63,797 bases of DNA, taken from assembly GCA_937872445.1 (NCBI GenBank), contig CALMSL010000076.1, positions 1 to 63,797 on the forward strand. Direction: 5' to 3'. The position numbers and the translations under genes are program-made. This DNA is from an uncultured Microbacteriaceae bacterium. GTDB lineage: Bacteria; Actinomycetota; Actinomycetes; Actinomycetales; Microbacteriaceae. This document shows positions 27,010 to 36,211 of the stretch, piece after piece (positions within the stretch are counted from its first letter, which is position 1; each line of letters opens with the position of its first letter). The notes under the pieces are model-generated. The model was not told where the DNA came from, ran no database searches, and worked only from the letters and a program-made list of their open reading frames with translations.

Positions 27010-28869
27010 TTGTCTTCTGACGCCACGAAGAAGCGCCCTGGGACGTTCGCGTCCATCATGCGGGTGTACCCCTACGCGAAACCGGCCATGCCCAGGATTT
27101 ATCTGGGGATGGGCGCGGCCATGGTGGCTGCGCTCGTGGCGCTCGCCATTCCGCAGGTGCTCCGGTCCCTCATCGACGGCCCGCTGAAGGACGGCGACTC
27201 CAGCGAGATCTGGTGGCCGGTCGTCATCGTTCTCATCCTCGGAATCGTCGAAGCGATCATGATCTGGTTCCGGCGCTGGTTTGTGCTGCAGCCGGGCACC
27301 CACATCGAGGCGCGGATGCGCAACGGCCTGTACAAGCAGCTCCAGGACCTGCCGGTGAACTTCCACGACCGGTGGCCGAGCGGCCAGCTGCTGTCCCGCG
27401 CGATCAGCGACCTGAATCTCATCCGGCGCTGGTTCTCGTTCGGCCTCGTGCTGTTCGTCGTCAACACGATCACGATCGTGGTCGGGATCGGCGTTCTCGC
27501 CAGCATCAACTGGATGCTCGGAGTCCTGTTCATGGTGCTGTCGATCCCGCTGTGGATTTACGGCTACGTGTTCGAGAACAAGTATTCCGTGGTGGCCCGC
27601 CGCAGCCAGGACCAGGCGGGGGACCTCGCGACGACCGTCGAGGAATCCGTCCACGGCATCCGCGTGCTCAAGGCATTCGGTCGCGGGTCGCACGCGCTGC
27701 GCAACTTCGAGTCGCAGGCTGAGCTGCTGCGCGGCACGGAGATCGAGAAGGCGAAGGCGATTGCCGGGATCTGGCTGTGGCTGCTGCTCGTGCCCGACGT
27801 GACGTTCGCGCTGTGTCTGGCGGGCGGAGTGTGGCTTGCCGCGGCCGGCGAAATCACCGCGGGCGGCCTTGTGGCGTTCTTTGCGACGGCGACCGTTCTC
27901 CGATTCCCGGTCGAGTCGATCGGGTTCCTGCTGTCCATGACCTTCGACACCCGCACGGCCGCTGACCGGTTCTTCGAGGTTCTGGATGAGAAGAACACGA
28001 TCGTGGACCCGGAACATCCGAAGACGATCGCGAATCCGGAGGGCCGCCTCGTGTTCCACGACGTGCACTTCCGCTATGCGGATTCGCCCGAACGGTTCCC
28101 CGACCTCGTGAACGGCATCAACCTCGAGTTGGAGCCCGGTGAGACCATGGCGCTCGTCGGCCTCACCGGCAGCGGCAAATCGACCATCACCGCGCTGGCG
28201 ACGAGACTGTACGACGTCACGGGAGGCTCGATCACGCTCGACGGGGTCGATATCCGCGACGTGACTCTGGAGGAGCTTCGGCGCCATATCGCGATGGCGT
28301 TCGAGGACGCGACACTGTTCTCGGCTTCCGTGCGCGACAACGTCCTGCTCGGTCGGCCCGAGTCGACGGATGCGGAGCTCGACGAAGCTCTCGGCATCGC
28401 GCAAGCGGACTTCGTGTACGAACTCCCCGAGGGTCTCGACACGACGGTGGGCGAGGAGGGGATGAGCCTCTCCGGCGGCCAGCGGCAACGGCTCGCCCTC
28501 GCGCGCGCGGTCGCCGCGAAGCCGGACGTGCTCGTGCTCGATGACCCGCTCTCCGCGCTCGACGTCGACACCGAGGCGCTCGTGGAAGCGGCGCTGCGCC
28601 GTGTGCTCGCGTCCACGACCGCGCTCATCGTTGCGCATCGCCCGTCCACGGTCATGCTCGCGGACCGGGTCGCGCTCCTGGAGAACGGCACGATCACCGC
28701 GGTGGGTCGGCACTCCGACCTCCTGGCCTCCAGCGACCACTACCGGTTCGTGATCTCGAGCCTGGAGGATGAGGAGGGCGGGCCCCAGCGGAACCCGTCT
28801 CCGCCCACGACGCCCATCCCCATCGTCACGAGCGGCGTGAGCCGCCCCAGCACGGAGGTCGGATCGTGA
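27010..28869 (+). CDS. ABC exporter half-transporter, subunit 1 (degenerate site)
   Basis: This 619-residue type IV (multidrug-type) half-transporter has six transmembrane helices in residues about 25-300 and a nucleotide-binding domain from about 335. Walker A is GLTGSGKST, the signature is [15 protein letters not shown], and Walker B reads [12 protein letters not shown]. The catalytic Glu is replaced by Asp, as in degenerate halves of heterodimeric exporters. TTG at 27010 is preferred because AAGGA lies 6 bases upstream; GTG at 26995 is possible. The gene overlaps the next by 4 bases. The C-terminus carries a Pro-rich tail. Substrate is unknown. Confidence 0.88.
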   Translation: MSSDATKKRPGTFASIMRVYPYAKPAMPRIYLGMGAAMVAALVALAIPQVLRSLIDGPLKDGDSSEIWWPVVIVLILGIVEAIMIWFRRWFVLQPGTHIEARMRNGLYKQLQDLPVNFHDRWPSGQLLSRAISDLNLIRRWFSFGLVLFVVNTITIVVGIGVLASINWMLGVLFMVLSIPLWIYGYVFENKYSVVARRSQDQAGDLATTVEESVHGIRVLKAFGRGSHALRNFESQAELLRGTEIEKAKAIAGIWLWLLLVPDVTFALCLAGGVWLAAAGEITAGGLVAFFATATVLRFPVESIGFLLSMTFDTRTAADRFFEVLDEKNTIVDPEHPKTIANPEGRLVFHDVHFRYADSPERFPDLVNGINLELEPGETMALVGLTGSGKSTITALATRLYDVTGGSITLDGVDIRDVTLEELRRHIAMAFEDATLFSASVRDNVLLGRPESTDAELDEALGIAQADFVYELPEGLDTTVGEEGMSLSGGQRQRLALARAVAAKPDVLVLDDPLSALDVDTEALVEAALRRVLASTTALIVAHRPSTVMLADRVALLENGTITAVGRHSDLLASSDHYRFVISSLEDEEGGPQRNPSPPTTPIPIVTSGVSRPSTEVGS

Positions 28870-30671
28870 GCGTCACGGGAGTAGAGGGCGAGGAGCGCCA
28901 GGACTACACGAAGGCGGAAAGCAGGCAGATTCGCGCGCGCTCGCTGCGGCTGCTCGGTTCGCTCGTCAAGCCCCTGTGGGGCCGCATCACGCTCACGATC
29001 ATCGTGGTCGTCGTCAGCACCGCCGCACAGGTCGCCGGACCCGCGTTCATCGCATTCGGCATCGACAGCGGTCTTCCGGCGATGTTGAAACAGGACTGGA
29101 TGCCGCTCGGGTTCGCCGTCGGGGCGTTCCTGTTCACCGGTGTGATCGGCGCGGTGCTGATCGCCTGGTACACGGTGCTCACCGCCAGAATCAGCCAGGC
29201 CATCCTCATCGAGCTGCGCAAGCGGGTGTTCCTGCACACGCAGCGGCTCAGCCTCGAATTCCACGAGAGTTACACGTCGGGGCGCATCATCGCGCGGCAG
29301 ACAAGCGACCTGGACGCGATCCGCGAACTGCTCGACTCCGGACTGAGCCAGCTCGTGCAGGGCGGCCTGTACATGGCGTTCATCGCGATCGCCCTCGTCT
29401 CGATCGACTGGGTGAGCGGCGTCGTCCTGTTCATTTCGATCATCCCGCTGTGGATCCTGACCCGATGGTTCCAGCTCGCCTCGCAGAAGGTGTTCCGGGA
29501 GACCAGAACCGCGTCCGCGCGTGTCATCGTGCACTTCGTGGAAACCATGACGGGCATCCGTGCGGTGAAGGCGTTCCGCAAGGAGAAGCGCAACGAGAAG
29601 GAGTTCGGCGGGCTCGTCGAGAACTACCGCTACGCGAACGAGCGCGCCATCAACCTGTTCGGAATTTTCGACCCGGGGCTCGTGCTCATCGGCAACGTGA
29701 CTCTCGCTGCCGTGCTGCTCGTGGGCGGACTTCGGGTTGCGGGCGGCGGGCTCGCGGTGGGGGTTCTCCTCGCCACCCTGCTCTACACGCGGTCGTTCTT
29801 CGCGCCGGCGCAGGAGATCGCGATGTTCTACAACTCGTACCAGTCCGCGGCGGCCGCGCTGGAGAAGATCTCGGGCGTGCTCGAGGAGCAGCCGAGCGTT
29901 CCGGATCCGACCGGGCCGATCGATCTGTGGCAGGCGAAGGGCGCGGTGGCGTTCGACAGCGTCGAGTTCGCCTACAAGGAGGATCGGGTTGTCCTGCCGA
30001 GCTTCGACCTGGACATCCCCGCTGGTCAGACGATCGCGCTCGTCGGTTCGACCGGCGCCGGCAAGTCGACGCTCGCGAAACTCATCTCCCGCTTCTACGA
30101 CCCGACGGCAGGGGCGGTCACGCTGGATGGCGTCGACCTGCGTCACCTGCATCCGAAGGACCTGCGGCGCGCGATCGTCATGGTGACGCAGGAGGCGTAC
30201 CTGTTCTCCGGAACGGTCGCGGACAACATTGCGCTCGGAAAGCCGGATGCGACGCGCGAGGAGATCATCCAGGCCGCGAAGGCCGTGGGCGCCCACGAGT
30301 TCATCGAGGGGCTGCCGAACGGCTACGACACGGATGTGAACAAGCGCGGCGGTCGGGTTTCGGCCGGCCAGCGCCAGCTCATCTCGTTCGCGCGCGCGTT
30401 CATCGCGAACCCGGTCGTGCTCATCCTGGATGAGGCGACGGCGTCGCTCGACATCCCGAGCGAGCGCCTCGTGCAGGAGGGCCTGCAGACCCTGCTCGCG
30501 GACCGCACCGCCGTGATCATCGCCCACCGCCTGTCGACCGTGGCGATCGCAGACCGCGTTCTCGTGATGGAGCACGGCCGCATCATCGAAGACGGCACCC
30601 CCGCCGACCTCATCGCGGGCACGGGCAAGTTCTCGAAGATGCACGCCGCGTGGCGCGACTCCCTCGTTTAG
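28866..30671 (+). CDS. ABC exporter half-transporter, subunit 2
   Basis: This 601-residue partner of the preceding gene has six helices followed by an ABC domain. Walker A is GSTGAGKST, the signature is altered to VSAGQRQL (usual LSGGQ), and Walker B is [12 protein letters not shown] with the catalytic Glu intact, plus an AHRLSTV switch. The pair therefore looks like a heterodimeric exporter with one consensus and one degenerate ATP site. GTG at 28866 overlaps the upstream stop. Drug, lipid or siderophore export are all possible. Confidence 0.9.
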   Translation: MSVTGVEGEERQDYTKAESRQIRARSLRLLGSLVKPLWGRITLTIIVVVVSTAAQVAGPAFIAFGIDSGLPAMLKQDWMPLGFAVGAFLFTGVIGAVLIAWYTVLTARISQAILIELRKRVFLHTQRLSLEFHESYTSGRIIARQTSDLDAIRELLDSGLSQLVQGGLYMAFIAIALVSIDWVSGVVLFISIIPLWILTRWFQLASQKVFRETRTASARVIVHFVETMTGIRAVKAFRKEKRNEKEFGGLVENYRYANERAINLFGIFDPGLVLIGNVTLAAVLLVGGLRVAGGGLAVGVLLATLLYTRSFFAPAQEIAMFYNSYQSAAAALEKISGVLEEQPSVPDPTGPIDLWQAKGAVAFDSVEFAYKEDRVVLPSFDLDIPAGQTIALVGSTGAGKSTLAKLISRFYDPTAGAVTLDGVDLRHLHPKDLRRAIVMVTQEAYLFSGTVADNIALGKPDATREEIIQAAKAVGAHEFIEGLPNGYDTDVNKRGGRVSAGQRQLISFARAFIANPVVLILDEATASLDIPSERLVQEGLQTLLADRTAVIIAHRLSTVAIADRVLVMEHGRIIEDGTPADLIAGTGKFSKMHAAWRDSLV

Positions 30672-30683
30672 ACCTGCGAGAGG

Positions 30684-30989
30684 TCAGGGCCGGTGGCGGG
30701 CCATCCGCAGATTGATGCGGTATCCGGATGCCGCCGGCACGAGCGGGGTCCCCTCGGCCTCATAGTGCGGCAGAGCCTTCTCGTCGTGGCACAGCGGCGG
30801 CTGCCCGCTGGCCCGGATGACCCGCCACCAGGGAAGGTCGCTGCCGTAATACGCCATCACCTGGCCGACCGCCCGCGCGGCCCGCGAACCGATTGCCGCC
30901 GCAACGTCGCCGTACGCCATGACTTTCCCCGGCGGGATCGATTCCACAACCGCGATCACGCGCGAGACGAAGTCCTGATTGTGCTGCAT
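30684..30989 (-). CDS. Alkyltransferase-like (ATL) DNA-binding protein
   Basis: This 101-residue protein has the MGMT C-terminal fold, but the active-site PCHR is replaced by PWWRVIRASG, so it cannot accept alkyl groups and belongs to the ATL group. ATLs bind O6-alkylguanine lesions and hand them to nucleotide excision repair. IPPGKVMAYGDVAAAIG is the conserved DNA-binding helix region, including the arginine-finger segment SRAARAVGQVM. It is downstream of the GNAT gene by 14 bases and likely co-transcribed. Confidence 0.88.
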   Translation of the reverse strand: MQHNQDFVSRVIAVVESIPPGKVMAYGDVAAAIGSRAARAVGQVMAYYGSDLPWWRVIRASGQPPLCHDEKALPHYEAEGTPLVPAASGYRINLRMARHRP

Positions 30990-31003
30990 CCGCGGTGGGT
31001 GCC

Positions 31004-31456
31004 CTACAGGGTGAGCACGCCGAACTTTTCGCCGTACTGGGTTTCGCGCTCCACCACGAAGCCGATGTTCGTGAAGAACGCCTCAGGACCGAGGTCGCCC
31101 GGCTCCCACAGTGCGGACAGTCGCGTGAATCCGCGTTGGCGGGCCTCATCGGCGAGGGCGAGCACGGCGAACGTCCCAATACCCTGCCCCTGGTCATCCG
31201 CGGACACGTGAACCCGCCACACGCAGCTGCGGAACTCCTCCTCCGCAGCATCCTCATCGAAGTTGCCGCGGATGAAGCCGACAACGCGGTCATCCTTGAG
31301 CACGACCCTCGGCCACGTCGTGGTCGGGTCGAGGTAGGCATCCGCGATCGCGTAGGTGGGCGGAACGACGAATTGCTCCTGCCCGCGCCGCAGCGTCAAT
31401 GTGTTCGCGGCGAGCGCGTTGCTCGCGGAAAGCTCTTCGAGTCTCAGGTTGGCCAT
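31004..31456 (-). CDS. GNAT family N-acetyltransferase
   Basis: This 150-residue acetyl-CoA-dependent transferase has the motif A region DDQGQGIGTFAVLALADEARQRG (QGxGxG/A loop), preceded by a VWRVHVSA strand. Motif B is LSALWEPGDLGPEAFFTNIGF. The substrate cannot be deduced. It shares a transcription unit with the ATL gene and is divergent from icd, whose operator-like palindrome lies 41 bases from its start. Confidence 0.85.
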   Translation of the reverse strand: MANLRLEELSASNALAANTLTLRRGQEQFVVPPTYAIADAYLDPTTTWPRVVLKDDRVVGFIRGNFDEDAAEEEFRSCVWRVHVSADDQGQGIGTFAVLALADEARQRGFTRLSALWEPGDLGPEAFFTNIGFVVERETQYGEKFGVLTL

Positions 31457-31496
31457 GATGACAGGCTAACCACACCCGGCGATCTGCACCTAGAGA

Positions 31497-31514
31497 TATC
31501 TTGATGTCGAGATA
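31497..31514. promoter_or_regulatory. Operator-like palindrome upstream of icd
   Basis: TATCTTGATGTCGAGATA is an 18-bp imperfect palindrome (TATCT/AGATA ends) in the icd/GNAT divergent region. It is a plausible site for a dimeric transcription factor. The regulator is not identified. Confidence 0.45.
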
Positions 31515-31607
31515 ATTCCCGGTTGCCTGTAAGCTGAAAGTCGGCCCACTCGGCCCGGGCGAAAACGCCACCCCCAGATCAGAAGTGTTGTGCACAAGGA
31601 GAACCCA

Positions 31608-32822
31608 GTGTCGAAAATCAAGGTTGAGGGCACGGTCGTCGAGCTCGACGGCGACGAGATGACCCGCATCATTTGGCAGGCCATCAAGGACACGCTCATC
31701 CACCCGTACCTCGACATCGACCTTGAGTACTACGACCTTGGCATCGAGAAGCGCGATGAGACCAACGACCAGATCACGATCGATGCCGCCCACGCCATCC
31801 AGAAGCACGGCGTCGGCGTGAAGTGCGCCACGATCACGCCGGATGAGGCGCGCGTCGAAGAGTTCGGCCTCAAGAAGATGTGGCGGAGCCCCAACGGCAC
31901 GATCCGCAACATCCTCGGCGGCACGATCTTCCGCGAGCCGATCATCATCTCGAACATCCCGCGCCTGGTACCGGGCTGGAACAAGCCGATCATCATCGGC
32001 CGTCACGCCTTCGGAGACCAGTACCGCGCGACAGATTTCCGCTTCGAGGGTGAAGGCACCCTCACCATGACGTTCACGCCGAAGGACGGCAGCGAGCCGC
32101 AGAACTTCGAGGTGTTCCAGTCACCGGGCTCCGGCGTCGCTATGGGCATGTACAACCTCGACGACTCGATCCGCGACTTCGCGCGCGCCTCGCTCGCCTA
32201 TGGGCTCGACCGCGGCTACCCGGTGTACCTGTCCACGAAGAACACGATCCTGAAGGCCTACGACGGCCGCTTCAAGGACCTCTTCGCGGAAGTGTTCGAG
32301 CACGAGTTCAAGGCGAAGTTCGACGCGGCGGGGCTCACCTACGAGCACCGCCTGATCGATGACATGGTCGCCGCCTCCCTCAAGTGGGAGGGCGGATACA
32401 TCTGGGCGTGCAAAAACTACGACGGCGACGTGCAATCTGACACCGTTGCGCAGGGCTTCGGTTCGCTCGGCCTCATGACGAGCGTGCTCACGACCCCGGA
32501 TGGCAGGATCGTCGAGGCGGAGGCTGCCCACGGCACCGTCACGCGCCACTACCGCCAGCACCAGGCGGGAAAGCCGACGTCCACGAACCCGATCGCCTCG
32601 ATCTACGCGTGGACCCGCGCGCTCGCCCACCGCGGCAAGCTCGACGGCAACCAGGCGCTCATCGACTTCTCGCACACGCTCGAGGATGTCGTGGTGAAGA
32701 CGGTCGAGTCCGGCAAGATGACGAAGGACCTTGCCATGCTCGTCGGTGGCGATCAGGGCTACCTCACCACCGAGGAGTTTCTCGCCGCGCTCGCCGACAA
32801 CCTGAAGACGCGCCTGGCCTGA
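31608..32822 (+). CDS. icd: NADP-dependent isocitrate dehydrogenase (dimeric type)
   Basis: This 404-residue enzyme oxidatively decarboxylates isocitrate to 2-oxoglutarate. The sequence is of the eukaryote-like homodimeric subfamily: [15 protein letters not shown] at the N-terminus, the substrate motif SPNGTIRN, and C-terminal [15 protein letters not shown] for NADP binding. This differs from the monomeric IDH common in many actinobacteria. GTG at 31608 is chosen because AAGGAG lies 6 bases upstream and homologues begin there. Confidence 0.95.
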   Translation: MSKIKVEGTVVELDGDEMTRIIWQAIKDTLIHPYLDIDLEYYDLGIEKRDETNDQITIDAAHAIQKHGVGVKCATITPDEARVEEFGLKKMWRSPNGTIRNILGGTIFREPIIISNIPRLVPGWNKPIIIGRHAFGDQYRATDFRFEGEGTLTMTFTPKDGSEPQNFEVFQSPGSGVAMGMYNLDDSIRDFARASLAYGLDRGYPVYLSTKNTILKAYDGRFKDLFAEVFEHEFKAKFDAAGLTYEHRLIDDMVAASLKWEGGYIWACKNYDGDVQSDTVAQGFGSLGLMTSVLTTPDGRIVEAEAAHGTVTRHYRQHQAGKPTSTNPIASIYAWTRALAHRGKLDGNQALIDFSHTLEDVVVKTVESGKMTKDLAMLVGGDQGYLTTEEFLAALADNLKTRLA

Positions 32823-32924
32823 CCTTCGCGTTCGTGAGGATGCGCTCGCCGCGGGCAGGACCGGCGGCTGAGGGGAGCCTTGCCTTGCTGGAGCGGCGGT
32901 CGACTTCCGGGTAGTACTGAAGTC

Positions 32925-34823
32925 ATGAACCGGCTCGGAACGGCTATTCGCAGGTATCCGATCGTCGCGATCACGGTGCTCGTCGCCGCGGTCGGTGGCA
33001 TCCTCGCCCTCACCGGGTTCGAGACAGCTGCGCAGTGGCTGATCAGCGGCTTCGCGCTCATTGTCGCCGCCATGCAGGCGTGGGACATGATCAAGAACCT
33101 GATCGGCGGCCAGTGGGGGATCGACGCGCTCGCGATCATGGCGATCATCGCGACGGTGTCGGTCGGCGAGTACTGGGCGAGCCTCGTGATCGTGCTCATG
33201 CTGTCCGGTGGAGAGGCGCTCGAGGACTACGCGGCGGGCAGGGCCCAGCGCGAGATGAAGTCGCTGCTGGATCGCTCGCCGCAAACCGCGCACCGCCTCG
33301 TGGATGATGCGGGAACCATCGACGACATCGCGGTCACCGAGGTAGCGGTCGGCGACCGCCTTCTCGTGCGGCCGTCCGAGCTCGTGCCGGTGGACGGCAT
33401 CCTCGAATCGGATGCCGGCACGTTCGACGAGTCATCCCTCACCGGTGAAAGCCTCCCGGTGGAGCGCGCGAAGGGCGAGGCGCTCCTGAGCGGTTCCCTC
33501 AACGGCGAGCACGCGGTCATCATGCGGGCCAGTGCACTCGCTCAGGACAGCCAGTACCAGCGCATTGTCGCGCTCGTCGCGGATGCTGCCGAGAGCCGGG
33601 CGCCCCTCGTGCGCCTCGCCGACCGCTACGCCGTTCCGTTCACGGCAGTATCCCTGGCTCTGGCCGGGCTGGCCTGGCTGTTGTCCGGCGACCCGGTGCG
33701 CTTCGCCGAGGTGCTCGTCGTCGCCACCCCGTGCCCGCTGCTCATCGCCGCGCCCGTCGCTTTCATGGGCGGGATGAGCCGAGCCTCCCGTTTCGGCATC
33801 ATCGTCAAGGGCGGCGGAACCCTGGAGCAGCTTTCGCGCGCGCGCACGGCGGCATTCGACAAAACGGGAACGCTCACCCACGGCGATCCCACGGTCGTCG
33901 ACGTGCGCCCGTCGGGGGGTTTCACCGAGGATGAGCTGTTCACGCTGGTCGCCTCCGCCGAAACGCACTCCTCGCACGTGCTGGCTACCGCGATCGTGGA
34001 TGCCGCTCAGGAACGCGGACTCGCGCTCCAAACCGTCGCGAGCGCACGCGAAGAGGCCACGAATGGTGTCGTCGCCATGATCGGCGGCCGTGACGTGGTG
34101 GTGGGGAAACTCCTTTTCGTCACCGAGCACGCTCCGGATGCGGTTGCTACCCCGATTTTGAGCGGCGAAATGTCGGTCTACGTCGCCGTCGATGGCGGGT
34201 TCGCCGGGGCGATCGTGCTGAGCGATCGGGTGCGGGAGAACGCCCGATCGACGATCACGACGCTCGGGACGCTGGGGATTTCGAGATTCCTCATGCTCAC
34301 CGGCGACTCCACCGATACGGCCCGCCACATTGCTGCGGACGTGGGAATCGACGAGGTGCACGCTGAACTCCTTCCGCAGGACAAGGTCGAGATCCTGAAG
34401 GCGATTTCGCAGCGTCCCGTCATCATGGTGGGCGACGGCGTGAACGACGCTCCGGTGCTCGCGGTGGCCGATGTGGGCATTGCGATGGGGGCACGGGGTT
34501 CGACTGCCGCGAGCGAGTCCGCCGATGTGGTCATCGTGCTGGATGACATTGCGAAGTCGGCGGAGGCGATGGCCATCGGCCAGCGAACCATGCGCGTCGC
34601 CCTGCAGAGCATTTGGCTGGGAATCGGCTTGAGCGCCGGACTCATGCTGTTCGCGGCGTTCGGGTTCCTCCCCGCGATCGTGGGCGCGGCGCTTCAGGAG
34701 GTTGTCGATCTGGCGACGATCCTCAATGCGCTGCGCGCCCTCGGTGGGCCGCGCGCAACCACGCCGGCCATCGCACGGCCGATCCCGGATTCCCGGCCCG
34801 CCGAGCCGGTGGAGCACAAGTAG
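32925..34823 (+). CDS. P1B-type heavy-metal ATPase without HMA domain
   Basis: This 632-residue P-type ATPase has transmembrane pairs from about residue 10, an actuator motif TGESLPVER, a CPx motif in the altered form TPCPLLIAAP (about residue 270), the phosphorylation site DKTGT (about 312), and the hinge GDGVNDAPVLAVADVGIAMG. The usual HP dipeptide region reads SSHVLATAI. It lacks the N-terminal metal-binding domain. The metal is uncertain: Co, Ni or Zn are more likely than Cu given CPL rather than CPC. ATG at 32925 follows TAGTAC by 7 bases. A strong hairpin overlaps its stop. Confidence 0.88.
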   Translation: MNRLGTAIRRYPIVAITVLVAAVGGILALTGFETAAQWLISGFALIVAAMQAWDMIKNLIGGQWGIDALAIMAIIATVSVGEYWASLVIVLMLSGGEALEDYAAGRAQREMKSLLDRSPQTAHRLVDDAGTIDDIAVTEVAVGDRLLVRPSELVPVDGILESDAGTFDESSLTGESLPVERAKGEALLSGSLNGEHAVIMRASALAQDSQYQRIVALVADAAESRAPLVRLADRYAVPFTAVSLALAGLAWLLSGDPVRFAEVLVVATPCPLLIAAPVAFMGGMSRASRFGIIVKGGGTLEQLSRARTAAFDKTGTLTHGDPTVVDVRPSGGFTEDELFTLVASAETHSSHVLATAIVDAAQERGLALQTVASAREEATNGVVAMIGGRDVVVGKLLFVTEHAPDAVATPILSGEMSVYVAVDGGFAGAIVLSDRVRENARSTITTLGTLGISRFLMLTGDSTDTARHIAADVGIDEVHAELLPQDKVEILKAISQRPVIMVGDGVNDAPVLAVADVGIAMGARGSTAASESADVVIVLDDIAKSAEAMAIGQRTMRVALQSIWLGIGLSAGLMLFAAFGFLPAIVGAALQEVVDLATILNALRALGGPRATTPAIARPIPDSRPAEPVEHK

Positions 34824-34849
34824 AGGCCGGGGCAATCGCCCCGGCCTCT
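34822..34849. terminator. Bidirectional GC-rich terminator hairpin
   Basis: AGAGGCCGGGGC (34822-34833) and GCCCCGGCCTCT (34838-34849) form a perfect 12-bp stem with a 4-base loop. It starts in the P-ATPase stop codon and ends 19 bases before the end of convergent hsp20. Confidence 0.75.
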
Positions 34850-34868
34850 CCTTGCGGTTCGCGGTTGG

Positions 34869-35297
34869 TTAGCTCGCCGTCACTTCGACGGGTGCCTCGG
34901 AACCGGCGGCCTGGACCGCGATCTTGCGCGGCTTGGCTTTCTCGCTTACCGGGATCATGACGCTCAGCACGCCGTTGTCGTAGGTTGCGCTGATGTGCTG
35001 GGTGTCGATGCCGTCGCCGAGGTTCAGCTGGCGCAGGAACGATCCGCTCGGGCGCTCGTGGGCGAGCCACTTGACGTCGTCGCCACGCGGGGTGCGCTCG
35101 GCGCGGATGGTGAGCAGCTGACCATCGACATCGAGGTCAACTGAACCGGGGTCGATGCCGGGCAGATCGGCGTTCAGGATGTACAGGTCGCCATCCTTGT
35201 GCAGGTCGATGGGCATCAGGCGCGGGCCCTGACGTGAGTCCAGGAGGCTCGCGGCGACACGGTCCAGTTCGCGGAACGGGTCAAACAACATAGCCAT
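34869..35297 (-). CDS. Hsp20/alpha-crystallin small heat-shock protein
   Basis: This 142-residue ATP-independent holdase binds unfolding proteins. The alpha-crystallin domain spans about residues 28-125 (MPIDLHKDGDLYILNADLPGI to NGVLSVMIPVSEK), including the A-x-x-x-NGVL signature. The IxI-type tail is weak (KIAVQ). AAGGAG lies 12 bases upstream of the ATG. Two heat-shock operators, HAIR and CIRCE, sit in its promoter, so it is probably repressed by both HspR and HrcA. Neither repressor gene is in the window. Confidence 0.93.
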   Translation of the reverse strand: MAMLFDPFRELDRVAASLLDSRQGPRLMPIDLHKDGDLYILNADLPGIDPGSVDLDVDGQLLTIRAERTPRGDDVKWLAHERPSGSFLRQLNLGDGIDTQHISATYDNGVLSVMIPVSEKAKPRKIAVQAAGSEAPVEVTAS

Positions 35298-35315
35298 TTC
35301 ATTACTCCTTCGATA

Positions 35316-35336
35316 CTTGAGTCAACTCGACTCAAC
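35316..35336. promoter_or_regulatory. HAIR element (HspR operator)
   Basis: CTTGAGT-N7-ACTCAAC matches the HspR consensus CTTGAGT-N7-ACTCAAG with one mismatch. It ends 19 bases upstream of the hsp20 start codon. Confidence 0.8.
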
Positions 35337-35346
35337 TATCACCAGA

Positions 35347-35373
35347 TTAGCACTCTACCCTTGAGAGTGCCAG
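35347..35373. promoter_or_regulatory. CIRCE element (HrcA operator)
   Basis: TTAGCACTC-N9-GAGTGCCAG matches the CIRCE consensus TTAGCACTC-N9-GAGTGCTAA except in two of the last three bases. It lies 10 bases beyond the HAIR box in the hsp20 promoter, and it ends 2 bases before the stop codon of the adjacent TetR gene, which is read on the same strand. Confidence 0.8.
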
Positions 35374-35375
35374 AA

Positions 35376-36083
35376 CTACCGTTCGCCCTGCGCGGACGCG
35401 GCGCCGGCCGCTGCCGCGCTGTCCAGAATCATCCGGATGCCGGTGCGGTAGACGGAGAAGTCGTCGAGTGCCAGCAGCGCTTCGCGGTGCGCGGCGGTCG
35501 CCGGGTGGCCGGAGTGCGTCGCGCCGACGGTTTCCGGCACGTACGCTCGCTCCACCTCGCCGCGCCCGCTTTGCGATTGGGCGATCTGGGTTTGCGCGAT
35601 GATCGAGCCGAGCGCGAGCAGGTGGCTGGAGAACAGCTGGTAGTACTCGATCAACTCCTCGCCCTCGAGCCCCGCCCGGCCGAGGCAGCTGAGAATGAAT
35701 TCGATCCCGTCCAGTTCGGCGGATCCGCCCGTCGACAGGATTGCTGCTTCGGCCGCCACCGCCGGGTATTCCAGGTACGTGGCGAGCAGATTGTCCGCGA
35801 GTTCGGTGAGCGCGCTCTTCCAGTGGAGCGGATCAACTGTCGCCCTGGCGGATGCGATCGAGATCAGGCGCTCCAGGAGTGCCGCCATGAGTTCTTCCTT
35901 GTTCCGGAAGTGGCGGTAGATCGCGGTGGGGTCGACTCCCAGCTGTTTTCCGAGGTCTCGCACCGTGACGGATGCCGTACCGGGACGGGCGGCGATCCGC
36001 ATCCCCGCCTCAATGATGGATTCCCGGCTGAGGCGTGAGGGTTCGGATGCCTCCCGAAGGGTGGCGCGCGCAGGATCCGTCAT
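35376..36083 (-). CDS. TetR family regulator
   Basis: This 235-residue protein has an N-terminal helix-turn-helix (SRESIIEAGMRIAARPGTASVTVRDLGKQLGVDPTAIYRHFRNKEEL, about residues 18-65) and a C-terminal ligand-binding domain of the TetR_C type. It is divergent from the amidohydrolase-NIPSNAP-monooxygenase operon, and a perfect 7-3-7 palindrome lies in the shared promoter, so it most likely represses that operon and itself. ATG at 36083 is preferred; ATG at 36101 adds six residues. The inducer is unknown. Confidence 0.88.
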   Translation of the reverse strand: MTDPARATLREASEPSRLSRESIIEAGMRIAARPGTASVTVRDLGKQLGVDPTAIYRHFRNKEELMAALLERLISIASARATVDPLHWKSALTELADNLLATYLEYPAVAAEAAILSTGGSAELDGIEFILSCLGRAGLEGEELIEYYQLFSSHLLALGSIIAQTQIAQSQSGRGEVERAYVPETVGATHSGHPATAAHREALLALDDFSVYRTGIRMILDSAAAAGAASAQGER

Positions 36084-36114
36084 GATGGCATTGTTCCACA
36101 AGTCGCAACAACGT

Positions 36115-36131
36115 TGTCAACGATGTTGACA
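36115..36131. promoter_or_regulatory. Probable TetR operator
   Basis: TGTCAACGATGTTGACA is a perfect inverted repeat (7-3-7) lying between the divergent starts. It contains the plus-strand -35 box TTGACA and, on the other strand, the TetR gene's own TTGACA. Confidence 0.7.
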
Positions 36132-36155
36132 GACACGCCGACGGACGCGTACATT
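36126..36155 (+). promoter_or_regulatory. Sigma-70-type promoter of the amidohydrolase operon
   Basis: TTGACA (36126-36131), an 18-base spacer, and TACATT (36150-36155). The -35 box is half of the putative operator, so repressor binding would block polymerase. Transcription would begin near 36162, leaving a leader of about 50 bases. Confidence 0.65.
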
Positions 36156-36211
36156 TCAGGTGGGCCAGCGTCGACCTCCGCTGGCAACCCCGTGCGTCCC
36201 GAGGAGTTACC

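Noticed and set aside
26992-28740. 582-codon minus-strand frame opposite the first ABC subunit
   Set aside because: Low-complexity Arg/Glu/His composition with no motif; the sense strand has a full set of ABC motifs.
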